Shown here piece by piece: positions 1-8,213 of a stretch of 47,769 bases of DNA (within the stretch, counting starts at the first letter, position 1; each line of letters starts with the position of its first letter). The DNA lies in NCBI GenBank assembly GCA_947649625.1, contig CANSSJ010000009.1, forward strand, positions 1 through 47,769. Reading direction: 5' to 3'. The DNA comes from an uncultured Bacillota bacterium. GTDB taxonomy: Bacteria > Bacillota > Clostridia > Oscillospirales > Oscillospiraceae. The notes below the pieces were generated by a model, which did not search any database, had not been told where the DNA came from, and saw nothing but the letters and a program-made list of their open reading frames with translations. Both the position numbers and the translations under genes were made by a program.

Positions 1-166
1 GGCGGATATACTCCTTCAGGGGCACCCCGGCCAGGTAGGAGAACATCCGCTGAAAGTGGTAGGTTGAGCAACCGGCCAGCCGACCCAGCTCCTCCAGCCT
101 GATCTCCCCGTCCAGATGCGCCTCCAGATAGTCCAGCGCCTCGTTCCAATTTTTCAGCCAATCCAT
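1..166 (-). CDS. AraC-family transcriptional regulator, N-terminal part (cut by window edge)
   Basis: The reverse strand opens at an ATG 5 bases downstream of an AAGGAGTGG ribosome binding site and stays open to the window edge, giving about 55 residues. These contain the first helix-turn-helix of the AraC/XylS fold, seen in LDGEIRLEELGRLAGCS followed by YHFQRMF and the conserved G-x-PLKEYIR end of that helix bundle. Having the HTH at the very N-terminus fits the subgroup with an N-terminal AraC DNA-binding pair followed by a GyrI-like or other effector domain; that domain lies outside the window, so the ligand cannot be named. The gene reads away from the aldolase gene and appears to have its own promoter. 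Confidence 0.8.
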   Translation of the reverse strand, partial: MDWLKNWNEALDYLEAHLDGEIRLEELGRLAGCSTYHFQRMFSYLAGVPLKEYIR

Positions 167-187
167 ACAATCCACTCCTTGTCCCAA

Positions 188-216
188 AGTATAGCCCCTC
201 TCCCCCGCCCTGTCCT
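188..216 (-). promoter_or_regulatory. Putative promoter of the AraC-family gene
   Basis: On the reverse strand AGGACA and TATACT are separated by 17 bp. The predicted start falls just upstream of the ribosome binding site at 171-180, giving a very short leader. The -35 is weak. Confidence 0.4.
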
Positions 217-233
217 CGCTTTTCCGGTGCGGA

Positions 234-262
234 AAAAGGGAGCGCCGAAGCGCTCCCTTTTA
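234..262 (-). terminator. Rho-independent terminator after the aldolase gene
   Basis: A hairpin with an AAAAGGGAGCGC-type stem and CGAA loop is followed on the reverse strand by a run of five T. It lies about 12 bases past the aldolase stop codon. Confidence 0.85.
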
Positions 263-274
263 AAAAGCGGGTGA

Positions 275-1243
275 TTAGGCCTTGCCGGCGCAGCCCAGCA
301 CGTCCACCAGCTTGTGACGGACGGTCTCCTTGATATTGGCACGGGCGGGCTTGAGGTACTCGCGGGGGTCGAACTTGTCGGGGTGCTCGTCGAAGAACTG
401 ACGGATGGTCCCGGTCATGGTCAGGCGCAGGTCGGAGTCGATGTTGATCTTGCAGACGGCGCTCTTGGCGGCCTCACGCAGCTGCTCCTCGGGGATACCC
501 ACGGCATCGGGCATCTTGCCGCCATGGGTGTTGACCATCTTCACATACTCCTGGGGCACGCTGGAGGAGCCGTGGAGCACGATGGGGAACTCGGGCAGGC
601 GCTTGACAATCTCTTCCAGGATGTCGAAGCGCAGGGGAGGCGGAACCAGGATGCCCTTCTCGTTGCGGGTGCACTGCTCGGGCCGGAACTTGAAGGCGCC
701 GTGGCTGGTGCCGATGGCGATGGCCAGAGAGTCGCAGCCGGTCTTGGCGACAAACTCCTCCACCTCTTCGGGGCGGGTGTAGTGGGAGTCCTCAGCGGAG
801 ACCTGAACCTCGTCCTCCACGCCGGCCAGAGCGCCCAGCTCGGCCTCGACGACCACGCCGTGGTCGTGGGCGTACTCGACCACCTGCTTGGTGATCTCGA
901 TGTTCTCGGCGAAGGGCTTGGAGGAGGCGTCGATCATGACGGAGGTAAAGCCGTCGTCGATGCAGCTCTTGCAGGTCTCAAAGGTGTCGCCGTGGTCCAG
1001 ATGGAGCACGATGGGGATCTCGGGGCACTCGATGACGGCGGCCTCCACCAGCTTCACCAGATAGGTGCGGTTGGCGTAGGCCCGGGCGCCCTTGGAGACC
1101 TGGAGGATCACAGGGGCCTTCTCCTCGCGGCAGGCCTCGGTGATGCCCTGGACGATCTCCATGTTGTTGACGTTGAAGGCGCCGATGGCGTAACCGCCGT
1201 TATAGGCCTTCTTGAACATTTCGGTAGAAGTAACAAGGGGCAT
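275..1243 (-). CDS. fba: Class II fructose-1,6-bisphosphate aldolase
   Basis: A 322-residue zinc-dependent aldolase that splits fructose-1,6-bisphosphate into glyceraldehyde-3-phosphate and dihydroxyacetone phosphate in cytoplasmic glycolysis and gluconeogenesis. The class II signature is clear: HLDHG near residue 82 supplies the catalytic and zinc-binding residues, GFTSVMIDAS follows, then IAIGTSHGAFKF with a zinc-binding His, and VLHGSSSVP near the C-terminus as the phosphate-binding Gly-Ser loop. The start is fixed by a TAAGGAGGT ribosome binding site at 1251-1259. It is monocistronic, with its own promoter upstream and terminator downstream. The next glycolytic enzyme of the pathway, a PPi-type phosphofructokinase, lies 1.1 kb away on the other strand. 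Confidence 0.96.
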   Translation of the reverse strand: MPLVTSTEMFKKAYNGGYAIGAFNVNNMEIVQGITEACREEKAPVILQVSKGARAYANRTYLVKLVEAAVIECPEIPIVLHLDHGDTFETCKSCIDDGFTSVMIDASSKPFAENIEITKQVVEYAHDHGVVVEAELGALAGVEDEVQVSAEDSHYTRPEEVEEFVAKTGCDSLAIAIGTSHGAFKFRPEQCTRNEKGILVPPPLRFDILEEIVKRLPEFPIVLHGSSSVPQEYVKMVNTHGGKMPDAVGIPEEQLREAAKSAVCKINIDSDLRLTMTGTIRQFFDEHPDKFDPREYLKPARANIKETVRHKLVDVLGCAGKA

Positions 1244-1275
1244 GGGAATAACCTCCTTATAATGATGTCTTCTTT

Positions 1276-1303
1276 ATTTTACCACATTTTCCCCAGATTG
1301 CAA
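1276..1303 (-). promoter_or_regulatory. Putative sigma-A promoter of fba
   Basis: Reverse-strand TTGCAA and TAAAAT are separated by 16 bp, 33 bases upstream of the start codon and just downstream of the terminator of the preceding gene. Confidence 0.55.
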
Positions 1304-1315
1304 CATACCATCGGG

Positions 1316-1345
1316 AAAAAACTCCCGCCGGACAAGCGGGAGTTT
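1316..1345 (-). terminator. Rho-independent terminator of the 4Fe-4S membrane protein gene
   Basis: A perfect CTCCCGC/GCGGGAG stem extended by A/T pairs, followed on the reverse strand by TTTTT. It insulates fba from the upstream gene. Confidence 0.85.
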
Positions 1346-1376
1346 TGTGGGATTTGTGAGAGAGCAGCAATTGAAG

Positions 1377-2195
1377 CTAAAGCGCGCCCTTAGGGCAGTT
1401 TTTCACGCATTCAAAGCACAGGATGCACTCTGTGCCGTTTTTCCGCCTTCTGGAGTTGTCCGTCATATCTACGTCCATGGGACAGACCTGCCTGCACTTG
1501 CCGCAGGAGACACACTTGCCGGTATCACAGGTCACACGGAGCAGGGAAAAATAGCTCATCGGCTTCAGGAACACGGTGATGGGGCATATGTACTTGCAGA
1601 ACGCCCGGTTGTCCTGGAAGGCGAAGGCCAACGCGATCCCCACCCCGTAGTACGCCAGGTTGCCAATGAGGAAGGCCCAGAACATGATCCGCTCCAGATT
1701 ACCCACCTGGGCCAGGAAGAGGGCGGCCACGAATACCAGAGAGGCCGCAAACGTGACATACCGAATCCAGCCGATGGGTTTCCGGGGCTGGCGGGGCGTC
1801 TGATAGGGGAGAAAGTCCAGCACCATGGCCGTCCAGCAGGCGTAGCCGCACCACCCCCGGCCAAAAATCAGCGGTCCGAATATCTTGGCGACTGCATAAT
1901 GGATGGTGGCCGCCTCGAACACCCCGGTAAACAGGTAGTACCAAAAGCCCTCGATCTGCATATTTTCCTGGCAGATCAGCCCCAGGTAAACCAGCATATA
2001 CAGCCCCACCAGCAGTTGGGCTGTCCGCCGGGCGTGGGGGTGCTTCCGGATGAAGAGGAAAATGCCCAGCGAGACGGAACAGCCGATATAGCTGAAATTG
2101 AACAGGTAAAACAGGTTGTCCAGCGTCAGCCAGAGGGTGACCGCCACCACCTCAAAAATCGTCAGCATCATCGCCGGCAGCCAATATTTTCTCAT
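1377..2195 (-). CDS. Membrane 4Fe-4S protein (NapH/YccM-type polyferredoxin)
   Basis: A 272-residue inner-membrane redox protein. The first two thirds contain about five hydrophobic helices, including an N-terminal pair (residues 5-50). The paired signatures GWCGYACW (mid-protein) and CKYICP are the Cys pairs that define the NapH/CcoG/YccM membrane ferredoxin group. The C-terminal 60 residues are a 2[4Fe-4S] ferredoxin domain with CVSCGKCRQVCP and CILCFECVKNCP. Members of this group pass electrons between quinol or another membrane donor and a partner reductase. No partner gene is adjacent, so the substrate is unknown. It has its own promoter and terminator, so it is probably a single-gene unit. 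Confidence 0.85.
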   Translation of the reverse strand: MRKYWLPAMMLTIFEVVAVTLWLTLDNLFYLFNFSYIGCSVSLGIFLFIRKHPHARRTAQLLVGLYMLVYLGLICQENMQIEGFWYYLFTGVFEAATIHYAVAKIFGPLIFGRGWCGYACWTAMVLDFLPYQTPRQPRKPIGWIRYVTFAASLVFVAALFLAQVGNLERIMFWAFLIGNLAYYGVGIALAFAFQDNRAFCKYICPITVFLKPMSYFSLLRVTCDTGKCVSCGKCRQVCPMDVDMTDNSRRRKNGTECILCFECVKNCPKGAL

Positions 2196-2226
2196 CGTAT
2201 CCCCCCAAGTTCACTTTTCATTCCAA

Positions 2227-2255
2227 TTTTACCACCAGCTGCACCAAAATTCAAC
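2227..2255 (-). promoter_or_regulatory. Putative promoter of the 4Fe-4S membrane protein gene
   Basis: Reverse-strand TTGAAT and TAAAAT are separated by 17 bp, about 30 bases upstream of the start codon. Confidence 0.55.
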
Positions 2256-2277
2256 GCAGAGTCGGTGATTCTTCCCG

Positions 2278-2306
2278 TTTACAAGGGCAAAAAACTTTGC
2301 TATAAT
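2278..2306 (+). promoter_or_regulatory. Putative extended -10 promoter of pfk
   Basis: TATAAT at 2301-2306 is preceded by TGC, which makes an extended -10. The -35 GTTACA is weak. It lies 60 bases upstream of the pfk start. Confidence 0.55.
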
Positions 2307-2367
2307 ATTCCCGTTTCAAGCTGCAGCCCATCCCACAAAGGATATTTTGAATTTGGAGGTAATCAAC

Positions 2368-3606
2368 ATGAGCAACACATTGAAGGGCGCCCTGATTATC
2401 GGTCAGTCCGGCGGCCCCACTTCCGTTATCAACGCCAGCGCCTACGGCGTCATCCGCACCGCCCTGGACTGCCCCGACATCACCGCCGTCTACGGCGCGG
2501 CCCACGGCATCAAGGGCGTGCTCAACGACAAGCTGTACGACATGGGCCAGGAGGACGCCAAGGAGCTGGAGCTGCTGCTCAATACCCCCTCCTCCGAGCT
2601 GGGCTCCTGCCGCTACAAGATCGCCGACCCCGACGCCGACGACACCGACTACAAGCGCATCCTGGAGATTTTCAAAAAGTACGACGTGCGCTACTTCTTC
2701 TACAACGGCGGCAACGACTCCATGGACACCTGCAACAAGATCTCCAAGTATATGCAGAAGGTGGGCTACGAGTGCCGCATCATGGGCGTGCCCAAGACCA
2801 TCGACAACGACCTGTTCGGCACCGACCACTGCCCCGGCTTCGCCTCCGCCGCCAAGTATATCGCCACCTCCTGCGCCGAGGTGTATAAGGACGCCCGGGT
2901 GTATGACACCGGCATGGTGACCATCATCGAGATCATGGGCCGTCACGCCGGCTGGCTGGCCGGCGCCGCCGCTCTGGCCGGTGTGGTGGGCTGCGCCCCC
3001 GACCTGGTTTACCTCCCTGAGGTGGACTTCGACATGGACAGGTTCCTGTCCGATGTGGACCGCATCTACAAGGCCAACGGCAACTGCATCGTGGCCGTCT
3101 CCGAGGGCATCCACTACGCCGACGGCTCCTTCGTCTCCGAGGCCAAGACCTCCGCCACCGACGGCTTCGGCCACGCTCAGCTGGGCGGCCTGGCGGCCCT
3201 GCTGGCCAGCGTGGTCAAGGAGAAGACCGGCGCCAAGGTCCGGGGCATCGAGCTGTCCCTGCTCCAGCGCTGCGGCGCCCATGTGGCCTCCCGCACCGAT
3301 ATCGACGAGTCCTTCCTGGCCGGCAAGACCGCCGTAGAGGCCGCCGTGGCCGGCGAGACCGACAAGATGGTTGGCTTTGTCTGCACCCGCGAGGGTGGCT
3401 ATAAGTGCGAGACCAAGCTGTTCAACCTGTCCGAGGTAGCCAACTTCGAGAAGAAGGTCCCCCTGGAGTGGATCAACGCCGAGCACAACGGCGTGACTCA
3501 GGCTTTCATCGACTACGCCCTGCCCCTCATCCAGGGCGCAGCTGAGGCCCCCACCGAGAACTCCCTCCCCCGCTTTGCCCGCCTGAAGAAGGTCCTGGCC
3601 AAATAA
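2368..3606 (+). CDS. pfp: 6-phosphofructokinase, predicted pyrophosphate-dependent
   Basis: A 412-residue phosphofructokinase that phosphorylates fructose-6-phosphate in glycolysis. The start at 2368 is chosen because GGAGGT sits at 2355-2360; an upstream in-frame ATG at 2347 has no such site. IIGQSGGPTSVINAS forms the N-terminal phosphoryl-donor loop. Residues 114-118 read GGNDS, with Asp117 where ATP enzymes have the second Gly of GGDGS. Residues 142-148 read PKTIDND, with Lys143 where ATP enzymes have Gly. This Asp plus Lys pair is the established mark of PPi-dependent enzymes, whose reaction is reversible. MGRHAGWLA and a GGxxAALLA segment follow as expected. The PPi assignment is inference from these residues. 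Confidence 0.93.
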   Translation: MSNTLKGALIIGQSGGPTSVINASAYGVIRTALDCPDITAVYGAAHGIKGVLNDKLYDMGQEDAKELELLLNTPSSELGSCRYKIADPDADDTDYKRILEIFKKYDVRYFFYNGGNDSMDTCNKISKYMQKVGYECRIMGVPKTIDNDLFGTDHCPGFASAAKYIATSCAEVYKDARVYDTGMVTIIEIMGRHAGWLAGAAALAGVVGCAPDLVYLPEVDFDMDRFLSDVDRIYKANGNCIVAVSEGIHYADGSFVSEAKTSATDGFGHAQLGGLAALLASVVKEKTGAKVRGIELSLLQRCGAHVASRTDIDESFLAGKTAVEAAVAGETDKMVGFVCTREGGYKCETKLFNLSEVANFEKKVPLEWINAEHNGVTQAFIDYALPLIQGAAEAPTENSLPRFARLKKVLAK

Positions 3607-3611
3607 GATTG

Positions 3612-3642
3612 ACGGCCCGCCCCATCTGGGGCGGGCCGTTTC
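3612..3642. terminator. Bidirectional terminator between pfk and the glycosyltransferase gene
   Basis: A 12-bp perfect GC-rich stem (ACGGCCCGCCCC with its complement) around an ATCT loop sits between two convergent genes whose stop codons are 40 bases apart. The plus side ends in TTTCG only, so it depends on stem strength. Confidence 0.75.
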
Positions 3643-3645
3643 GAT

Positions 3646-4890
3646 TCATCTCCCCGGCAGCTGGGGGGCCATGGTCCGGGTGTGGCGGATCTCCTCCCAG
3701 ACGGTGGTTTTTTTCCAGAAGCTGGCGGCGGTGATGGGCAGCCAGGTGAGCAGGAACAGCCAGTAGGCGGCCAGCCCCTTCCACAGCCGGCGGTCCCATT
3801 TGCCCTCCAGCGTGATCACAATGCCGGCGGCGACGGTGGCGGTGAGGGCGGCCCAGGCGATGTTGCCGCAGGCCCCCGCCAGCCCCAGAAACAGAGCATG
3901 GGCAAGGCTCCTTCCGCCTAACGCGGCGGTAAAGGCGGTACAGGGCAGACCCGCCAGGGCGGCCAACTGGTAGGCAGGCAGCAGGAGGGTAAATTCAAAG
4001 TCAAAGAGGGTCAGCCGGGGCTGTCTGGCCTGCCGCTCCCCCAGGTCGGGCAGATAGCGCTGGGCGACCTGGAGGGTGCCGCTGGTCCAGCGGCGGCGCT
4101 GGGTGAAGGACTGCTCCCAGGTGAGGGGCTGCTCGTCGTAAGTAACCGCCTTGGGCACATAAGCCACCCGCTCCCCGGCCAGCACGGTCTGGGCGGTGAT
4201 CTCCAGATCCTCGCTGATGGTCTCGGTGCGCCAGCCTCCCAGCCTGTCCAGCAGCCTCTGGGTCACCATAAAGCCGGTGCCCCCGATCATGGCGGACAGG
4301 CCCAGGCCAGCCTTGCCCCCGTTGTGGAAGCGGTCCATCATCCAGTAGTAGATGGAGGAACAGCCGGAGACGGCGGTGTCGTAGGGATTTTTGCTGTCCC
4401 GGTAACCCTGGGCCGCCTGAGCGCCGGCCAGCCGGGCGTTGTTCATCTCCGCCAGGAAACGGGGGTCCACCACGTTGTCGGCGTCAAAGACCAGCCAGGC
4501 GTCGTACCGCCTGCCCCGGAGGCGGTTGTAGGCGAAGCGGAGGACCTCCCCCTTGCTCTTCACCGGCACGGTACACTCCAGCACCCTCGCCCCGAAGGAA
4601 GCGGCCGCCCGGGCGGTGTTGTCGGTGCAGTTGTTGGGGATGACCCAGATGTCGTACAGCTCGGCCGGGTAGTCCTGGGTGAGCAGGCTGTTGATGAGGG
4701 GACCGATCACCAGCTCCTCGTTTCGGGCGGCGATCAACACCGCAAATCTGGTCCGGGCCGGGTGAAACCCGTAGTCGGTGGGCTTGCGCACACAGGCCAG
4801 ACCGGATACCAGGTACCACAGCCCCCACAGCGTCATTAAAATCCCCATGGTTCCCGTCAGGGCCAGGGCGGCAGGAAACAGCCAATCCAT
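3646..4890 (-). CDS. Membrane family 2 glycosyltransferase
   Basis: A 414-residue processive-type GT2 enzyme that transfers sugar from a nucleotide donor at the cytoplasmic face. After one N-terminal membrane helix (residues about 5-30), the catalytic domain shows AARNEE, the DAD of VFDADNVVDPRF for metal and UDP binding, the catalytic acidic pair in ISEDLEIT, and QRRRWTSG, the Q-x-x-RW motif of cellulose and poly-N-acetylglucosamine synthases. Three or four C-terminal membrane helices follow and could form the polymer channel. No partner genes (PilZ, deacetylase or exporter) lie next to it, so the polymer or lipid acceptor cannot be named. The ribosome binding site is GAGGAGGAG. Confidence 0.87.
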   Translation of the reverse strand: MDWLFPAALALTGTMGILMTLWGLWYLVSGLACVRKPTDYGFHPARTRFAVLIAARNEELVIGPLINSLLTQDYPAELYDIWVIPNNCTDNTARAAASFGARVLECTVPVKSKGEVLRFAYNRLRGRRYDAWLVFDADNVVDPRFLAEMNNARLAGAQAAQGYRDSKNPYDTAVSGCSSIYYWMMDRFHNGGKAGLGLSAMIGGTGFMVTQRLLDRLGGWRTETISEDLEITAQTVLAGERVAYVPKAVTYDEQPLTWEQSFTQRRRWTSGTLQVAQRYLPDLGERQARQPRLTLFDFEFTLLLPAYQLAALAGLPCTAFTAALGGRSLAHALFLGLAGACGNIAWAALTATVAAGIVITLEGKWDRRLWKGLAAYWLFLLTWLPITAASFWKKTTVWEEIRHTRTMAPQLPGR

Positions 4891-5092
4891 ATCCCGCTCC
4901 TCCTCTCATTTTTACCTCTCAATAGGATTCGTGATTTCCGCCCCTGCGGAGCGGGAACACGGAAAACGAATGAGAGTTATCTCTGCCCATAAGGATAGCA
5001 GAGCTTCCTTAAGGACAAAGTGGCAGGAAGATTAAGATTTCATGAAGGTTTCCTTAATGCGCCGCCTGTGTCCGGCCGGGACGGCTTCTGAT
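4891..5092. other. Intergenic region without a gene
   Basis: About 200 bases between the glycosyltransferase start and the ylmC promoter hold no convincing ORF. A small hairpin (CTCTGC with GCAGAG, about 4988-5010) and AAGG-rich short repeats are visible. The glycosyltransferase promoter must lie here on the reverse strand, but only a weak match was found (TTGTC and TATCCT around 4998-5025). Confidence 0.5.
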
Positions 5093-5121
5093 TTGACAAC
5101 GATCATGGGATATGTTAAACT
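5093..5121 (+). promoter_or_regulatory. Promoter of the ylmC-like gene and TetR gene
   Basis: TTGACA at 5093-5098 and TAAACT at 5116-5121 are separated by 17 bp, with TGT just before the -10 (extended -10). Confidence 0.65.
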
Positions 5122-5212
5122 GATTATACTCCGTTTTGTCTGAAATACCGCCGTATAGGACATCCTCTCCCCCGCATATCCTGGACCAGGAAACAGTCTG
5201 GAGGGAACGGAT

Positions 5213-5482
5213 ATGGAGACCAGGATCGCGGAACTGAGGTATAAAGAGGTCATCAGCGTGGAGGATGGGACCCGATACGGCTATGTGGGGGATATGGAGA
5301 TCGACCTGGAGACCGGGCGGGTCAAGGCCCTGGTGGTCCCTGGCCGGCGCCGCTTCTTCGGCCTGCTGGGCCGGGAGGAGGACAAATACATCCCCTGGGA
5401 AGCGGTCAGCCGGTTCGGGGAGGATATCATTCTTGTGGCCCGCGCGCGGCCCGCCCAGCCGGAATTGCCGCCGCACGACTGA
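5213..5482 (+). CDS. YlmC/YmxH family PRC-barrel protein
   Basis: An 89-residue single-domain PRC-barrel protein. It matches the YlmC/YmxH family by its short length and the run of conserved segments: LRYKEVISVEDG at the N-terminus, YVGDMEIDLETGRV in the middle, RRFFGLLGREED, then IPWEAVSRFGEDIILV at the end. Family members are annotated as sporulation-associated in Firmicutes, and the biochemical role is not established. A GGAGGG ribosome binding site precedes the start. The downstream TetR gene begins 26 bases after its stop, so the two probably share a transcript, though no functional link is evident. Confidence 0.85.
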   Translation: METRIAELRYKEVISVEDGTRYGYVGDMEIDLETGRVKALVVPGRRRFFGLLGREEDKYIPWEAVSRFGEDIILVARARPAQPELPPHD

Positions 5483-5508
5483 CTTTTGATGCAAGGGAGG
5501 GCGCTCCA

Positions 5509-6042
5509 ATGCCAAACTTTACAAAGAAAGCCATTAAAGAGACCTTCATCGAACTGCTGGATGAACGCCCTCTGAACAAAATCACTGTCAAGGACATTGT
5601 GGAGGCCTGCGGCATCAACCGCAACTCCTTCTACTACCACTATCAGGACCTGCCCGCCCTCCTGGAGGAGATCATCGCTGAGCGGCTGCAGGCGCTGATG
5701 TCTGACCACCCCACCATCGACTCCATCGAGGACAGCTTCGACGCGGCGCTGGACTTTGTTCTGGACCACAAGCGGGCCGTGCTCCACATCTACAACTCTA
5801 TGAGCCGGGACGTCTTTGAACGCTATCTCATGGAGGTTTGCCGCTATGTGGTCGCCACATATATTGAGACCGCCTTCGCCGGTCAGGAGCCGGAAAAAAA
5901 GGATATGCTCATCCGTTACCACAAATGCGCCTGCTTCGGCCACATCATTGACTGGCTGAATACCGGGATGAAAGACGACATGTCCTCCTATTTCCACCAG
6001 GTCGTCCAACACCTGGGCTGGCAGGACGAAGCCCGTATCTAA
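5509..6042 (+). CDS. TetR/AcrR-family transcriptional regulator
   Basis: A 177-residue one-component regulator. Residues 4-50 form the TetR helix-turn-helix: KKAIKETFIELL, then ITVKDIVEACGINRNSFYYHY, the family's most conserved stretch. The rest is an all-helical ligand and dimer domain ending in WLNTGMKDDMSSYFHQVV, similar to the C-terminal domain of DhaS-type and many clostridial TetR proteins. It is convergent with an operon for an MMPL transporter and a large secreted protein, which is the most likely target because TetR proteins usually control nearby exporters. That is inference. A short inverted repeat lies between the -35 and -10 of that operon's promoter. Confidence 0.9.
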   Translation: MPNFTKKAIKETFIELLDERPLNKITVKDIVEACGINRNSFYYHYQDLPALLEEIIAERLQALMSDHPTIDSIEDSFDAALDFVLDHKRAVLHIYNSMSRDVFERYLMEVCRYVVATYIETAFAGQEPEKKDMLIRYHKCACFGHIIDWLNTGMKDDMSSYFHQVVQHLGWQDEARI

Positions 6043-6048
6043 ACAGAC

Positions 6049-6083
6049 GCTCCGTGCCCCAGACCGGGACACGGAGCATTTTC
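6049..6083. terminator. Bidirectional terminator between tetR and the MMPL gene
   Basis: An inverted repeat GCTCCGTG/CACGGAGC extended by CCC/GGG with one bulged A, followed by ATTTT on the plus strand and GTTT on the reverse strand. It sits between convergent stop codons. Confidence 0.75.
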
Positions 6084-6085
6084 TG

Positions 6086-8197
6086 TCAGGAGGCGTGGGC
6101 CGCGCGGCGGAACCGGTGTTCCCGGACCGGAATGGGCTGCCGCCAGCCACGGCTGGTTTTCTGGAACAGGGGCTCGCAGACGCACAACACAGCCGGCATC
6201 AGGAAGATGCTCACCAGGGCGGAGATGAGGGCGCCCCGGGCCAGCATGGTGCAGATGGAGCTGATGATCTCGATCTCCGAGATGAGCCCCACCCCCAGGG
6301 TGGCGCAGAACATGACCAGCGAGCTGGTGATGATGGAGCCGTCGGAGGCGGTGGCGGCAATGGTGATCGCCTCCGTCCGGTCCTTGCCGCTCTGCAGCTC
6401 CTCCCGGAAGCGGGTGGCCAGCAGGATGGCGTAGTCCACCGTGGCTCCCAACTGGACACAGCCGATGATAGTGGGAGAGACAAATGGGATCACCGTTCCT
6501 GTGAAGTAAGGGATCCCCTGATTGATAAAGATAGCCAGCTCGATAGCGGCCACCAGCACCACCGGCATGGACGCCGACCGGAACACCCAGGCCACGATGA
6601 GCAGGATGGCGGCGATGGAGATATAGTTGGTCACCTGGAAGTCCACGGCGGAGGTGGAGATCAGGTCATCGGTGAGGGCGGCCTCGCCGGTGATCAGAGC
6701 GCCCGGGTCATAGGATTTTACGATGGCGTTCAGCTCCTTGAGCTGCCGAGATACCTGGTCGGAGGCGGTGGCGTATTCCGAGTTGACCATCATCATCTGC
6801 CATCCCCCCTGCTTCACCATGTTCCGGACGTCCTCCGGCACAAAGAAGTCGGGGATGCCGGAGCCCAGCATGGAGTGGTAGGACAGCACCGAGGTGACCC
6901 CCTCCACCTCCCTGACGGCCTCCTCCATCCGGTTCATATCGGTGGCGGGCAGGTCGTCCCGGAGGAGGACGAAGTGGGAGACGGCCATGTCAAACTCGTC
7001 CTTCAGCTTGTTGTTAGCCACAATGGAGTCCATATCCTGGGGCAGGGCCTCGTCCAGCTTGTAGTACACCCCGGCGTGGGACTGGGCGTAAAGGGCCGGA
7101 GGGAACAGCAGCAGGAACAGCACGGCCAGCCACCGGCGGCGGCGGACCACCCATCCGTTGACCCGGGAAAAGTCGGGCAGCAGGCTGCGGTGTTTATGCT
7201 TCTCGATCTGCCTGTCAAACAGGAGCAGGAAGGCGGGCAGCACCAGGATCACAGTGGCCACCCCCAGCACAACCCCTTTGGCCATGACGATGCCGATATC
7301 CCGGCCCAGGGTAAGGCGCATGAAACACAGAGCGATAAAGCCGGCGATGGTGGTCAGGCTGGAGCCGGACAGGGAGGTGAAGGCGGCCACAATGGCCTGG
7401 GTCATGGCGTCCCGTTTGTCCTCGTAGCGGGTCTTCTCCTCCTGATAGCGGTGGTAGAGGAAGATGGAGTAGTCCATGGTCACCCCCAGCTGGAGGACGG
7501 CGGCGATGGCCTGGGTGATATAGGAGATCTGCCCCAGGAAGATGTTGGTGCCGAAGTTGTAGACAATGGCCATACCGATGCTGGCCAGGAACACGAAGGG
7601 CAGCACCGTGGACTCCATGGTCAGGGACATGGCGATGAGGGAGAGCAGCACCGCCAGCCCCACATAGACGGGCAGCTCCCGGTCCACCAGGTCCTTGGTG
7701 TCCTTGATGACCACCGAGAAGCCGGCCAGGAAGCACTTCTCATTGCAGATATCCCGGACCGCCTGGATGGCCTCCATGGTCTCCTCGTCGGCGCCGGATT
7801 TGCCGTACTGGACGATCATCATGGTGGCCTCCCCGGCATAGAACATGTCCCGCAAGTTGGCCGGGATGAAGTCAACGGGAATCTGAATGCCCACGGCGTT
7901 GGACAGCCACACGGCGTTGGACACGTTGGGCACTTTTTTGATCTCGTTGACCAGATCGTTGGTGTAGGCCGCCGGCATGTTTTCCACGATGAGCATGCTG
8001 GTGGCCGCCATGTGGAAGGGCTCCTCCAGCAGCCGCTCTCCCTGGGAGGACTCCAGGTCCTGAGGCAGATAGGTAAGGATGTCGTAGTTGACCCGGGTGC
8101 CCACATAGCCCAGAGCGGAGGGGATGAGCAGGAGCAGGGCGATGAGGGCAACCAGCTTGGGCCTTCGGGTCAGCTTATGGGCAATTTTTTCCACCAT
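6086..8197 (-). CDS. MMPL/RND-superfamily transporter
   Basis: A 703-residue inner-membrane exporter with the duplicated MMPL layout. Helix 1 (residues about 15-33) precedes a large extracytoplasmic loop, then five helices; after about residue 350 the pattern repeats. Each half carries the RND proton-relay helix with an acidic residue: GVTMDYSIFLYHRY in the first and GATVDYAILLATRF in the second. Family members move lipids, drugs or siderophores by proton exchange. It starts 17 bases after the stop of the secreted coiled-coil protein gene, so the two are cotranscribed. In Firmicutes, small MMPL exporters are often paired with YhgE/Pip-like proteins and TetR regulators, as here. The substrate is unknown. 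Confidence 0.9.
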   Translation of the reverse strand: MVEKIAHKLTRRPKLVALIALLLLIPSALGYVGTRVNYDILTYLPQDLESSQGERLLEEPFHMAATSMLIVENMPAAYTNDLVNEIKKVPNVSNAVWLSNAVGIQIPVDFIPANLRDMFYAGEATMMIVQYGKSGADEETMEAIQAVRDICNEKCFLAGFSVVIKDTKDLVDRELPVYVGLAVLLSLIAMSLTMESTVLPFVFLASIGMAIVYNFGTNIFLGQISYITQAIAAVLQLGVTMDYSIFLYHRYQEEKTRYEDKRDAMTQAIVAAFTSLSGSSLTTIAGFIALCFMRLTLGRDIGIVMAKGVVLGVATVILVLPAFLLLFDRQIEKHKHRSLLPDFSRVNGWVVRRRRWLAVLFLLLFPPALYAQSHAGVYYKLDEALPQDMDSIVANNKLKDEFDMAVSHFVLLRDDLPATDMNRMEEAVREVEGVTSVLSYHSMLGSGIPDFFVPEDVRNMVKQGGWQMMMVNSEYATASDQVSRQLKELNAIVKSYDPGALITGEAALTDDLISTSAVDFQVTNYISIAAILLIVAWVFRSASMPVVLVAAIELAIFINQGIPYFTGTVIPFVSPTIIGCVQLGATVDYAILLATRFREELQSGKDRTEAITIAATASDGSIITSSLVMFCATLGVGLISEIEIISSICTMLARGALISALVSIFLMPAVLCVCEPLFQKTSRGWRQPIPVREHRFRRAAHAS

Positions 8198-8213
8198 AGG
8201 GGCTCCTCTCCTT

